Of a stretch of DNA of 64,000 nucleotides, positions 18,047 to 26,612 are shown in pieces. The notes beneath the pieces are model-generated. The model was not told the DNA's origin. It searched no databases and saw nothing but the letters and a program-made list of their open reading frames with translations. The translations under genes were made by a program, and so were the position numbers. The stretch comes from Streptomyces sp. PKU-EA00015 (lineage in GTDB: Bacteria > Actinomycetota > Actinomycetes > Streptomycetales > Streptomycetaceae): contig NZ_JABZEE010000008.1 in NCBI RefSeq assembly GCF_013387495.1, positions 1 through 64,000 of the forward strand, read 5' to 3'. How positions within the stretch are numbered: the first letter of the stretch is position 1; each line of letters starts with the position of its first letter.

Positions 18047-18565
18047 TCAGACCACGGTGACCTGGACGCCGAGCAGCGTGGATCCCTCCGTCCGGCCCGT
18101 CGAGATCACCGTGGTCGCACCCGGCCAGGTGAGCTTGGGCAGGAGGATTCCCTCCAGCTCGCGCGCCCTGCCGTGCTCCGGGGGCTCGTAGAACAGCGAC
18201 AGTGTGCCGCCCGGGGCCAGCAGGCCGCGCAGCAGGGCCACTTCGAGGTCGGCGGCGGACGTCCAGAAGACGTTGACGTTCACCGCGAAGATCTTGTCGA
18301 ACCGGTCCCCGACGGGCGGCAGTTCGGCGAGGGCGAGCTGCCGCACCTCGGCGCGGCCGTCCGTGATGTGCGCGCGGTTGCGCCGGCGGGCCGCGTCGAC
18401 GGCGTGTGCCGAGCGGTCGATCGCGGTGACGGTGCCGGTGGTCAGCCGCCCGGCGACCAGATCGAGCGCGACGCCGGGGCCGCAGCCGATCTCGAGCACA
18501 CGGTCGTCCGGCCGTACGTCCAGCTGTTCGACCGCCCAGACGAGGCGCTGCGGCGCAGAGGTCAC
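18047..18565 (-). CDS. Class I SAM-dependent methyltransferase
   Basis: A 172-residue protein with motif I VLEIGCGPGVALDLV, the acidic loop TAIDRSAHAVD and a post-II segment FDKIFAVNVNVFW. It is a Rossmann-fold small-molecule or macromolecule methyltransferase; the substrate is unknown. The GTG at 18565 begins close to the conserved region; an upstream ATG at 18613 would add 16 Arg/Pro-rich residues. It lies 67 nt downstream of mscS on the same strand and converges with the antiporter. Confidence 0.8.
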   Translation of the reverse strand: MTSAPQRLVWAVEQLDVRPDDRVLEIGCGPGVALDLVAGRLTTGTVTAIDRSAHAVDAARRRNRAHITDGRAEVRQLALAELPPVGDRFDKIFAVNVNVFWTSAADLEVALLRGLLAPGGTLSLFYEPPEHGRARELEGILLPKLTWPGATTVISTGRTEGSTLLGVQVTVV

Positions 18566-18632
18566 GCGCCCAGGGTAGGGACGTCCCCGCCGTGGGGACA
18601 GCCGCCGCGCCACGGACGCAGCGGCCGGGCCG

Positions 18633-19763
18633 TCAGCCTCGGCCCGTGCGCCGGCTGTGGTCGTCCTGTTCGGGGACGGGGCCGGGCACCGGTGCGGAGG
18701 AGTGCGCGGGCCACTGGCCAGACGGCGGCAGCGAGGCCGCCGACGTCGCGATGCGCGGCAGCGCGTACGGGTGCTTCTCGCACAGCCAGGCCACCATCTG
18801 CTCGCGCACCGTGCACCGGGCCGTCCAGACGTCGTCGGCGTCCTTCGCCGTCACCACGGCCCGCACCTGGATCGTGCTGGGCGTGGTGTCCGTGACGGCG
18901 AGGCCCCAGTCGCGACGGTCCCAGGCGGAGCAGTCCTCCAGGATCTCCAGCAGCTTCTCCCGCATCAGCGCCACCGGCGCCGAGTGGTCCAGGTGGAAGA
19001 AGACGGTGCCCGTCATCTGCGCGCCGCCGCGGGACCAGTTCTCGAACGGCTTGCTGGTGAAGTACGACACGGGCATGGTGATCCGCCGCTCGTCCCAGGT
19101 CCGCACGGCCAGGAAGGTGAGGGTCACCTCCTCGACCACTCCCCACTCGCCGTCGACCACCACGGTGTCGCCGATGCGCACCATGTCGCCGAACGCGATC
19201 TGGAAGCCGGCGAACAGGTTGCCGAGCGTCGACTGCGCGGCCACGCCCGCGACGATGCCGATGATCCCCGCGGAGGCCAGCATCGAGGTGCCGACCTTCT
19301 CCATGCCGGGGAAGGTCAGCAGCATCGCGGCGATGGCCACGACGGCCACGACCGCGGTGACGATGCGCATGATCAGCGTGACCTGCGTGCGCACCCGGCG
19401 GACGCGTGCCGGGTCCCTCGTCGAGGACGCGTAGCGGGCGTACGTCGACTCCACGGCGGCCGACACGATCCGGGTCACCAGCCACGCGCTGGCCCCGATC
19501 AGCACCAGGGACAGGACGTGCCCGATGCCCGTGCTGCGCTCCCGTACGAGCGGCTGGTGGATCTCGCCGTACGACGCGCGCAGCAGTCCTCCGAGGAGCA
19601 CGACCTGCAACGGCAGGCGGCAGCGGCGCAGCATGCCCCACAGCGGGGTCTCGGGGTGGCGGTCGTCCACGCGGCGCAGCAGCCGGTCGACGGCCCAGCC
19701 GACGAGCAGCGTCAGCACCACCGATCCGCCGACGACGGTCAACGGGCGCAGTACGTTCTCCAT
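18633..19763 (-). CDS. MscS-family mechanosensitive ion channel
   Basis: A 376-residue protein with four or so N-terminal hydrophobic segments, then the pore-lining TM3 (AGIIGIVAGVAAQSTLGNLFAGFQIAFGD) and the MscS beta domain (RIGDTVVVDGEWGVVEEVTLTFLAVRTWD). It should act as an osmotic safety valve. The extended C-terminus (about 60 residues) is Pro-rich and variable. Its ATG is only 44 nt from the divergent hydrolase gene, so the promoters overlap. Confidence 0.92.
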   Translation of the reverse strand: MENVLRPLTVVGGSVVLTLLVGWAVDRLLRRVDDRHPETPLWGMLRRCRLPLQVVLLGGLLRASYGEIHQPLVRERSTGIGHVLSLVLIGASAWLVTRIVSAAVESTYARYASSTRDPARVRRVRTQVTLIMRIVTAVVAVVAIAAMLLTFPGMEKVGTSMLASAGIIGIVAGVAAQSTLGNLFAGFQIAFGDMVRIGDTVVVDGEWGVVEEVTLTFLAVRTWDERRITMPVSYFTSKPFENWSRGGAQMTGTVFFHLDHSAPVALMREKLLEILEDCSAWDRRDWGLAVTDTTPSTIQVRAVVTAKDADDVWTARCTVREQMVAWLCEKHPYALPRIATSAASLPPSGQWPAHSSAPVPGPVPEQDDHSRRTGRG

Positions 19764-19807
19764 GTCTCCTGACTCCGTGAGGCGAAGGCGGCTGGGAGGA
19801 TGTCCGG

Positions 19808-20377
19808 ATGAACATCATCCTTTTCCATTCGACCTTCGGTCTGCGCGCGGCGGTGCACGCGGCCGCCGACCGGCTGCGTGCGGCCGGGCACGAGGTTCGC
19901 GTGCCCGACCTGTTCGACGGGCAAACCGCCGAGACCGTGGAGGAGGGCAGGGAGCTCAGGGAGAGGATCGGCACGGACGAGCTGCTGCGGCGGGCGATCC
20001 ACGCCGCCGCGCCCCATTCCGACCAGGGGCTGGTCTACGCCGGCTTCTCGCTCGGCGGCGCGATCGCGCAGAACCTCGCGCTGGGCGACGAGAAGGCGCG
20101 CGGGCTGCTGTTGCTCCACGGCACCTCCGACATCGCGGAGGGCGCGTCGGCGGACGGCCTGCCCGTCCAGCTGCACGTCGCGGACCCCGACCCCTTCGAG
20201 CCCGACGACTGGCTGAACACCTGGTACCTGCAGATGCGGCGGGCGGGCGCGGACGTGGAGATCCACCGCTACGCGGGCGCGGGCCACCTGTACACGGACC
20301 CCGATCTGCCCGACTACGACGAGGAAGCCGCAGAGCGGACCTGGCGGACCGCCCTCGGCTTCCTCGACACACTCTGA
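19808..20377 (+). CDS. Dienelactone hydrolase-like alpha/beta hydrolase
   Basis: A 189-residue alpha/beta hydrolase. The nucleophile elbow is GFSLGG with Ser81, where classical dienelactone hydrolases have Cys. HIS is seen in GAGHLYTDPD near residue 161, and an acid in HVADPDPFEP. Substrate is unknown. GGGAGGA precedes the ATG. It is divergent from mscS and convergent with the metalloprotease, with a shared terminator between them. Confidence 0.85.
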   Translation: MNIILFHSTFGLRAAVHAAADRLRAAGHEVRVPDLFDGQTAETVEEGRELRERIGTDELLRRAIHAAAPHSDQGLVYAGFSLGGAIAQNLALGDEKARGLLLLHGTSDIAEGASADGLPVQLHVADPDPFEPDDWLNTWYLQMRRAGADVEIHRYAGAGHLYTDPDLPDYDEEAAERTWRTALGFLDTL

Positions 20378-20393
20378 CGACTGACCCGGCGTC

Positions 20394-20427
20394 GGGCACG
20401 GTGCCGCGGACCCGCCGCACCGTGCCC
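20394..20427. terminator. Bidirectional terminator between hydrolase and metalloprotease
   Basis: Perfect 11-nt arms (20394-20404 and 20417-20427) around a 12-nt loop, placed between two convergent stop codons 64 nt apart. Confidence 0.75.
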
Positions 20428-20441
20428 GTGCGCGGGACGTG

Positions 20442-21446
20442 TCAGGCGCGGTACGCCGTCCAGTGGTCCTTCATGCGCTGCACCTGGCCCGAGGTGAACT
20501 GGTACATGCACGCGTCGTACGTGTAGTCCATGAAGTTGTGGATCGGGTCGACACCGGGCTTGCTGGCGCAGGTGTCACGGCCGGTCGGGCACTGGTACGC
20601 GGCGCTCTTCTCGGCCGGGGTGTCGCTCACGTAGTCGCCGTTGCCGTTGCAGCCGCCCTGGAAGGTGTGGTAGAGGCCCATCCAGTGGCCGACCTCGTGG
20701 GTGGCGGTGTCGCCCTCGTCGTAGTTGGCGGCGGTGCCGCCGGGCAGCGAGGCGTCGAGGACGACCACACCGTCCATCGACGGGTTGGAGTTGTACGAGG
20801 TCGGGAAGGTCGCCCAGCCGAGCAGGCCGCCGCTGAGGTTGGCGGTGTAGAAGTTGAGCGCGCCGGCGCCGCCCTGGCGGAGGGTGGACTTCATCTGCTT
20901 CTCGGCAGTGGAGCCGGAGGCGAGGTTGTACCAGGCCGGGTTGTTCGAGTAGTCGGTGCCGGCCAGTGTGAACTGGAAGCCCGAGTCGACGTTTCCGGTG
21001 CCCTGCCCGGCGAAGGCCGAGTTGAGGACCGCCATCTGGCTGCTGATCTGGGCGCTCGTCAGCTTGCCCTTGTCACCGTCGTGGATGACGTGGAAGTAGA
21101 CCGGGATGCTCACCGCGGCGGCGGTGGACAGGCCGCGGGCGTTCGTGCGCGCCGCTTCCAGTCTCTTCCTCAGGTCCGCGTCCATGGCCTTCGCCTTGGC
21201 CTCGGTGACCTCGTTGGGCTCATTCACGTGGCCGGCGCCGGGACGCGTCTCGCGGGCCGTGGCGCTCTCGTGCTCGTGCGTGTCCTCGACGCACTCCTCG
21301 GCGGAAGTGGCGGCGGTGACGGCGGACTTGGGTGCGGCGACGCTGCCGGGGGCGGAGAGCGGCGCGATGGCCAGGGTTCCGGCCATGATCGCCGTACCGA
21401 CTGCGCGGTGGCGCAGACGGGGGGATATACGGGCAAGAGCACGCAT
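20442..21446 (-). CDS. Secreted M43-family zinc metalloprotease
   Basis: A 334-residue exported protease. The signal peptide covers about residues 1-38 (basic [14 protein letters not shown], hydrophobic core, cleavage near SVAAPKS). The zinc motif is [11 protein letters not shown] from residue 250, matching HExxHxxGxxH of the pappalysin (M43) family, followed by a Cys-containing tail with the Met-turn candidate [15 protein letters not shown]. The propeptide region is rich in Glu/Lys. I chose the ATG at 21446 because GAGGAG lies directly upstream. Confidence 0.9.
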   Translation of the reverse strand: MRALARISPRLRHRAVGTAIMAGTLAIAPLSAPGSVAAPKSAVTAATSAEECVEDTHEHESATARETRPGAGHVNEPNEVTEAKAKAMDADLRKRLEAARTNARGLSTAAAVSIPVYFHVIHDGDKGKLTSAQISSQMAVLNSAFAGQGTGNVDSGFQFTLAGTDYSNNPAWYNLASGSTAEKQMKSTLRQGGAGALNFYTANLSGGLLGWATFPTSYNSNPSMDGVVVLDASLPGGTAANYDEGDTATHEVGHWMGLYHTFQGGCNGNGDYVSDTPAEKSAAYQCPTGRDTCASKPGVDPIHNFMDYTYDACMYQFTSGQVQRMKDHWTAYRA

Positions 21447-21741
21447 GACGTCTCCTCGCGGGGGGTTGTAGAGGGGGCCTTTCCTGGCCACCGCGGGGAG
21501 ATTACGGGTGCATGTCAGATCTTGATGAGGATCGATCAAGCCCAATCAATCGTGGGGCTATTACGGACATCGGGGAGAAAAGTTTCGGCCATGTCCGGCC
21601 TATGAGATCGGCGCGTAACGAAGTGCGTGACGACGACGGGTGGTGTGTCCGCATTCATGGTGCGGAACACACCACCCGTCGTAGTGATGTGATCTTCCGT
21701 TAACAGTGTGACGAGTGGCTGAAAACAACCCCTCCGCTACG
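21447..21741. other. Non-coding gap between metalloprotease and phoD
   Basis: A 295-nt AT-richer stretch with no credible gene. It holds the metalloprotease promoter region, with a short dyad CTTGAT/ATCAAG at 21521-21540, and the phoD terminator hairpin at 21633-21682. A 63-codon open frame here overlaps the hairpin and is not believable. Confidence 0.55.
21633..21682 (-). terminator. Terminator after phoD
   Basis: A 16-bp perfect stem continued by five more pairs after a single bulged A, with a 7-nt loop (21654-21660). It lies 59 nt beyond the phoD stop on the minus strand. Confidence 0.8.
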
Positions 21742-23388
21742 TCAGCGCACCGGCTGATTCACGCGCTCGACCTTCTGTGTTCCGCTGAGAGTGCGGTAGG
21801 AGCGCGACCACGACGACGTTGCGTCACGGTTCGTCCGGTCCGAGACGGTGAAGTAGTCCATCTGCGTCCGCTCGGCGGTCACGTCCAGGACTCCGTAGCC
21901 GTGCGCGTCCATGTCCACCCACTTCACATGGCGGTTGGCCGCCCGGATCGCGGCCTGCGCGACCAGCGAGACCGTGCCAGGCGCCACATGGAGGATGTCG
22001 TCCAGGTTGTCGGAGGTCACCGACGTCACCACGAACTCGGTCGCCGCGGACGCGGACAACGGGTACGTGGCGGCCCTGACCGGCACGTCGTTGGCCCAGG
22101 CCATGTGGATGTCACCCGTGAGGAACACGGTGTTCCGGATGCTGCGCTGCGTCAGGTGGGCCAGCAGCTCCTTGCGGTCGTCCGTGTAGCCGTCCCACTG
22201 GTCGACGTTGACCGCCAGCCCTTCCTGCGGCAGCCCCAGCAGCTCGGCGAGCGGCCCGAGCAGATGCGCCGGCAGGGAGCCGAAGGCGACCGGCGAGATC
22301 ATCACCGAGGTGCCGACCAGCTTCCAGGAGGCGTCGGAGGACACCAGGCCGGCCTTCAGCCAGTCCAGCTGTGCCCGGCCGGTGATCGTGCGGTCCGGGT
22401 CGTCCACGTCGCCGTTACCGATGCCCGACTGCTGCGAGCGGAACGAGCGCAGGTCCAGCAGGTGCAGATCGGCCAGCCTGCCGAAACGCAGCCTGCGGTA
22501 CACGGTGCCCTCGGTGGACGCGCGCACCGGCATCCACTCGAAATAGGCCTGCTTGGCCGCCGCCACCCGCTCCGTCCACGCGCCCTCGGCTCCCGGCGTG
22601 TGGTTCTCCGCACCGCCGGACCAGGTGTCGTTGGCGAACTCGTGGTCGTCCCATATCGCGATCACCGGATGCGCGGCGTGCAGCGCCTGCAGATCGGCGT
22701 CCGTCTTGTAGGTGGCGTGCCGCAGGCGGTAGTCGGCGAGGCCGGTGATCTCGTGTCTCGGCTCGTGCCGCCGCACGACGTACTCCTCGGCCGGGTAGCC
22801 GCCCGTCGCGTACTCGTAGATGTAGTCGCCGAGATGCAGGACCGCGTCGAGGTCCGGCCGGGCGGCGAGATGGCGGTACGCGGAGAACCAGCCGGCCTCC
22901 CAGTTGGCGCACGAGACCACGCCGAAGCGCACACCGGCCACGGCGGCGCCGGCGGCCGGAGCCGTACGCGTGCGGCCGACCGGGGAGACGGCGGAACCGG
23001 CCCTGAACCGGAACCAGTAGGTGCTCGCCGGACGCAGACCCCGGACGTCCGCCTTGACGGTGTGGTCCGAGGCGGCCCGGGACGTGTCGCTGCCCCGGGC
23101 GACGACCCGCCCGAAGTCCCGGTCCTCCGCGACCTCCCAGTCCACCCGCGTGTCCGCGCCCCTGCCGGAGCCGGGCACGGCGTCCGCGCTCGGCGTGACC
23201 CGCGTCCACAGCAGCACGCCGTCGGGCAGCGGGTCGCCCGACGCGACGCCGTGGAGGAAGGATGCAGTCTGGTCCGCAGCGGTGGCGGGGGCCGCTGAGA
23301 CCGCGAGTGCGGGAGCGGCGACAGCGGTGGCGGCAACGGCCTTGACGACCGTGCGGCGACTGGGAGTTGAGGAGATTCGACTGGTCAC
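21742..23388 (-). CDS. phoD: PhoD-family Tat-exported alkaline phosphatase/phosphodiesterase
   Basis: A 548-residue secreted phosphatase. The N-terminus is a twin-arginine signal (Arg11-Arg12 in SRRTVVKAV) with a cleavage site near APATAADQ. A PhoD N-terminal fibronectin-like domain (about 45-140) precedes the metallophosphatase core with [38 protein letters not shown] and [11 protein letters not shown]. The enzyme should release phosphate from extracellular esters using Ca/Fe. It begins at a GTG, and a perfect palindrome sits immediately upstream. It is probably part of the Pho response, though no clear PhoP direct repeats were found. Confidence 0.93.
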   Translation of the reverse strand: MTSRISSTPSRRTVVKAVAATAVAAPALAVSAAPATAADQTASFLHGVASGDPLPDGVLLWTRVTPSADAVPGSGRGADTRVDWEVAEDRDFGRVVARGSDTSRAASDHTVKADVRGLRPASTYWFRFRAGSAVSPVGRTRTAPAAGAAVAGVRFGVVSCANWEAGWFSAYRHLAARPDLDAVLHLGDYIYEYATGGYPAEEYVVRRHEPRHEITGLADYRLRHATYKTDADLQALHAAHPVIAIWDDHEFANDTWSGGAENHTPGAEGAWTERVAAAKQAYFEWMPVRASTEGTVYRRLRFGRLADLHLLDLRSFRSQQSGIGNGDVDDPDRTITGRAQLDWLKAGLVSSDASWKLVGTSVMISPVAFGSLPAHLLGPLAELLGLPQEGLAVNVDQWDGYTDDRKELLAHLTQRSIRNTVFLTGDIHMAWANDVPVRAATYPLSASAATEFVVTSVTSDNLDDILHVAPGTVSLVAQAAIRAANRHVKWVDMDAHGYGVLDVTAERTQMDYFTVSDRTNRDATSSWSRSYRTLSGTQKVERVNQPVR

Positions 23389-23390
23389 GG

Positions 23391-23410
23391 CCGATCAGAC
23401 TACTGATCGG
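23391..23410. promoter_or_regulatory. Palindrome abutting the phoD start
   Basis: Arms CCGATCAG and CTGATCGG with a 4-nt spacer, ending 2 nt from the phoD GTG. It would lie at the 5' end of a very short leader and could be an operator or an RNA hairpin. A similar dyad sits ahead of hisD. Confidence 0.45.
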
Positions 23411-23415
23411 TACGC

Positions 23416-23456
23416 CGAACGGGCGGGCGAATTCGGAAAGTTCGCCCGCCCGTTCG
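23416..23456 (-). terminator. Terminator after the DsbA-like gene at 23.5-24.3 kb
   Basis: Perfect 16-bp stem (23416-23431 with 23441-23456) around a 9-nt loop, beginning 34 nt beyond that gene's stop. It separates the three-gene DUF2252 unit from phoD. Confidence 0.85.
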
Positions 23457-23490
23457 GAAACGGTCAACCGCGGTCCCGCCGCGGGTGTTC

Positions 23491-24306
23491 TCAGCCCTTG
23501 AGGGCCTTGTCGATCGCCTTGGTGTACTGCTCCACCGTCATGGGCGCGTTGTCGCTGCCCTCGGCGGTGATCTTCTTGCCGTCCATCCTCAGCGTCGGCG
23601 TGCCGCCCACGCCGCTGTCGTCGAACGTCTTCGACATCTTCATCGCCCAGGCGTCGAAGGTCCCGTCCTCGACGTTCTTCCTGAACTCGCTGTTGTTCTT
23701 CAGCGCGGGCACCGAGTCGGCGATCTCGAGCAGGTACGCGTCCTCGGCGAACTTGTCGTCGCTCTCCTCGGGGTGGAACTTCTCCGAGTAGAGCGCCGAC
23801 TTGTACGCCATGAAGGCGTCGGGGCTCACGTCGAGCGCGGCGCCGAGCGCGCTCAGCGCGTTCTTCGATCCCTCGCCGTTGTCGGCGTTGTCGATGAACG
23901 TGGCGCCGATGTACTTGATCCTGTACTTCCCGGCCTCGACGTCCTTGCCGACGGTCTCGCCCACGGCCTGCTCGAACACCGCACAGACCGGGCAGCGGGA
24001 GTCCTCGTACAGCTCCAGCGTCTTCTTCGCGTCCGCCTTGCCGATGACGACGCTCGTGCCGTCCTTGCCCTCGGTGTTCTCCGGGGCGGTGACGCTGGTC
24101 TTCTCGGCGGCCGCCTCCCAGTGGGACGGCTTGTTGGCCTGCATGATGCCGAAGCCGACACCGCCGGCGATCGCCAGGACCAGCACTCCCGTGCCGGCGA
24201 CGATCAGCTGCCGGCGCAGCTTGTCCTTCTTGGCCTGGCGCTCGCGCTCCAGACGCAGCCGCTCACGGGCCGCCGCCTTGCTGGCCTGGCTGTTGCGCTT
24301 GCTCAT
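23491..24306 (-). CDS. Membrane-anchored DsbA-like thioredoxin-fold protein (CPVC)
   Basis: A 271-residue protein: a basic cytoplasmic stretch (1-33), one membrane span (34-56) and an extracytoplasmic DsbA/DSBA-like thioredoxin domain with the active site CPVC at residues 105-108 and a cis-proline in GGTPTLRMDG. It likely forms or repairs disulfides in exported proteins. I chose the ATG at 24306 over 24312 because the GGAG then has a 9-nt spacing. It follows a membrane protein gene by 63 nt on the same strand. Confidence 0.9.
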   Translation of the reverse strand: MSKRNSQASKAAARERLRLERERQAKKDKLRRQLIVAGTGVLVLAIAGGVGFGIMQANKPSHWEAAAEKTSVTAPENTEGKDGTSVVIGKADAKKTLELYEDSRCPVCAVFEQAVGETVGKDVEAGKYRIKYIGATFIDNADNGEGSKNALSALGAALDVSPDAFMAYKSALYSEKFHPEESDDKFAEDAYLLEIADSVPALKNNSEFRKNVEDGTFDAWAMKMSKTFDDSGVGGTPTLRMDGKKITAEGSDNAPMTVEQYTKAIDKALKG

Positions 24307-24369
24307 GATCATTCACTCCATGGGGACGGGGGGTAAAGGGGGATTCCGGCCGGGCGCGCAGAGCGCGGT

Positions 24370-25062
24370 TCACGCGCAGAGCGCGACCGGACGCGGGGGT
24401 CCCCTCCGTCCGACGGAGTGCACCAGCAGGCGCGCACGGGAGGAGCGGGGCTCGCGGTGCCCCCGGCGGCCCGTCGTGCGCGGAGCGCCCTCGGTGCCGC
24501 ACAGCACGGCGGCCGCGAGCAGCAGCGGGCGGAAGGCGAAGGTCCCCACCGAGCGCAGCAGCGCGGCGAGCGCCGCCTCGCCACGCCGCAGCCAGGCCGC
24601 GGCGAGCAGCCCCACCGAGACATGGGCGGCGAGCAGCAGCCAGGGCACGGCGGGGTCGGGCGAGTCCAGCACGCCCCCGAGGCCGCCTGCCTCCGCGCCC
24701 GGCGCGACGCCCGGCAGCCGGGCGCCGACGCTGCCGCCGCACAGCACGTCGAGGCCGACCGAGCGCAGCGACCCGGTGACCGGGCCGCCGGCAGCTCCGT
24801 AACACGCGTGCTGGCCCGCGGTGAAGACGGTGTCGGCGGCCAGCTCCAGCGGGATCAGCACAGCGGCGATCCGCCCGAAACCGCGCTCCTCGCCCGACAG
24901 CGCGTAGGCGACGGCGAAGACGGCGGCCGCGAGCACGGCGACGGTGGCCAGCGGCAGCGGGGCCTGCGAGAGCAGCACATGGGAAGCGGCGGACAGCGTC
25001 ACGACCAGTGCCGTGAAGACCGCCGCCCGCAGCGCTCTGAGCCGCGTCCCTGATATGTCCAT
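24370..25062 (-). CDS. Integral membrane protein of unknown function
   Basis: A 230-residue protein with about five hydrophobic segments (near 10-30, 35-55, 65-85, 140-160 and 175-195) and a basic Arg/Pro tail. A loop contains QHACYG and DVLCGG, so two cysteines and a histidine could face the outside and interact with the neighbouring thioredoxin-fold protein; this is inference. No family was recognised. An alternative GTG start at 25080 would add six residues. It lies between a DUF2252 gene and a DsbA-like gene, probably one operon. Confidence 0.65.
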   Translation of the reverse strand: MDISGTRLRALRAAVFTALVVTLSAASHVLLSQAPLPLATVAVLAAAVFAVAYALSGEERGFGRIAAVLIPLELAADTVFTAGQHACYGAAGGPVTGSLRSVGLDVLCGGSVGARLPGVAPGAEAGGLGGVLDSPDPAVPWLLLAAHVSVGLLAAAWLRRGEAALAALLRSVGTFAFRPLLLAAAVLCGTEGAPRTTGRRGHREPRSSRARLLVHSVGRRGPPRPVALCA

Positions 25063-25099
25063 CGCCGGTGAGTGTGCCACGCCCTGCTGTAAGAGATCC

Positions 25100-26434
25100 C
25101 TAAAGAGCCCGCAGGCCGGGAATCCTGCCGTTGCGGAACAGGTCCACGAAGATCTGGTGGTCGGCGCGTGCCCGGGCGCCGTAGTCGTGCGCGAAGGAGA
25201 CGAGCAGGTCGCCGAAGCCGTCCTCGTCCGCCGCGATCGCCGCGTCGATGGCGCGCTCGGTGGAGAACGGCACCAGCGAGTGCCCGCTCTCGTCGTCCGC
25301 CGCCGCGTGCATCGTCGCCGTCGCCCGGCCGAGATCGGCGACGACGGCGGCGATCTCCGCCGGGTCGTCGATGTCCGACCAGTCCAGGTCCACCGCGTAC
25401 GGGGAGACCTCGGCGACCAGCTGGCCGGAACCGTCCAGCTCCGTCCAGCCGAGCCACGGATCGGCGTGGTCCTGGAGCGCGCGCTGGGAGATCACCGTGC
25501 GGTGGCCCTCGTGCTGGAAGTAGCCGCGGACGGCGGGGTCGGTGATGTGCCGGGAGACGGCCGGCGTCTGCGCCTGCTTCATGTAGATCACGACATCGTT
25601 CTCCAGGGCGTCGCTGTTGCCCTCCAGGAGGATGTTGTACGACGGGAGGCCGGCCGAGCCGATGCCGATGCCTCGCCGGCCCACCACGTCCTTGACCCGA
25701 TAGGAGTCGGGCCGGGTCAGGCTCGACTCCGGCAGCGTCTCCAGGTAGCCGTCGAAGGCGGCGAGCACCTTGTACCTCATGGCCGCGTCCAGCTCGATCG
25801 AGCCGCCGCCTGCGGCGAACCGGCGCTCGAAGTCGCGGATCTCCGTCATCGAGTCCAGCAGCGAGAACCGGGTGAGCGAGCGCGCCGTGCGCAGCGCCCC
25901 GAGCAGGGGGCCGTCGGCGGTGTCGAGGGTGAAGGGCGGGACCTCTTCGTTCTTCGCGCCGGTCGCAAGCGCGTGGATGCGCTCGCGGTAGGCGGCGGCA
26001 CAGATCCGCACGAGGTCGGTGATCTGCTCGTCGCCGAGCGCCTTGGTGTAGCCGATCAGGGCGAGCGAGGCGGCCAGGCGCTTGAGGTCCCAGGTGAAGG
26101 GGCCGACATAGGCCTCGTCGAAGTCGTTGACGTTGAAGATCAGGCGGCCGTTGGCGTCCATGTAGGTGCCGAAGTTCTCCGCGTGGAGATCGCCGTGGAT
26201 CCACACCCGGCCGGTGCGCTCGTCCAGGAAGGGCCCGCCGTGCCGCTCGCCCTCGAGGTCGCTGTAGAACAGGCAGGCCGTGCCCCGGTAGAACGCGAAG
26301 GCGGAGGCCGCCATCTTGCGGAACTTGACCTTGAAGGCGGCCGGGTCGGCGGCCAGGAGCTCGCCGAAAGCGGTGTCGAAGACGGCGAGGATCTCCTCGC
26401 CGCGCTGCTCGGCGGTGGGCTGCGGGACCGGCAT
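25100..26434 (-). CDS. DUF2252 family protein, kinase-like fold
   Basis: A 444-residue DUF2252 protein. The sequence GDLHAENFG followed by NVNDFDEAY matches the HGDxHxxN and D-F-D metal-binding pattern of aminoglycoside phosphotransferase/kinase-fold enzymes, so a small-molecule kinase is plausible. The substrate is not known. The ATG at 26434 has AGGAGG ten nucleotides upstream. The gene is divergent from dnaE. Confidence 0.85.
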   Translation of the reverse strand: MPVPQPTAEQRGEEILAVFDTAFGELLAADPAAFKVKFRKMAASAFAFYRGTACLFYSDLEGERHGGPFLDERTGRVWIHGDLHAENFGTYMDANGRLIFNVNDFDEAYVGPFTWDLKRLAASLALIGYTKALGDEQITDLVRICAAAYRERIHALATGAKNEEVPPFTLDTADGPLLGALRTARSLTRFSLLDSMTEIRDFERRFAAGGGSIELDAAMRYKVLAAFDGYLETLPESSLTRPDSYRVKDVVGRRGIGIGSAGLPSYNILLEGNSDALENDVVIYMKQAQTPAVSRHITDPAVRGYFQHEGHRTVISQRALQDHADPWLGWTELDGSGQLVAEVSPYAVDLDWSDIDDPAEIAAVVADLGRATATMHAAADDESGHSLVPFSTERAIDAAIAADEDGFGDLLVSFAHDYGARARADHQIFVDLFRNGRIPGLRAL

Positions 26435-26567
26435 CGCGGAGTGCCTCCTGGTGCATGACAAACGGGACAGCTTTTCCGCCCCGTCCAACGCATGAAGGTA
26501 CGCAGGAGTGCCCGCGGAGTGTCAGTCCCGCGACGTAGACTTCCACGCTGTCCCCCAGAGCGGGGGT

Positions 26568-26585
26568 CTGGGGGTCGCCCCCCAG
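26568..26585. promoter_or_regulatory. Hairpin in the dnaE leader
   Basis: CTGGGGG, loop TCGC and CCCCCAG make a 7-bp hairpin 12 nt ahead of the dnaE ribosome binding site. A nearby CCCCCAGAGCGGGGG offers alternative pairing. Such sequences are common Streptomyces intergenic hairpins; a role is not shown. Confidence 0.4.
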
Positions 26586-26612
26586 AAGACTGCAGCCCGG
26601 AGGCCCGCCGCC

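Noticed and set aside
21512..21703. A 63-codon plus-strand frame between the metalloprotease and phoD
   Set aside because: It overlaps the phoD terminator hairpin and has no ribosome binding site or similarity that I can see.
20442..23388. PhoP box (direct 11-nt repeats) near phoD
   Set aside because: No convincing repeated GTTCACC-type units were found upstream; only an unrelated palindrome.
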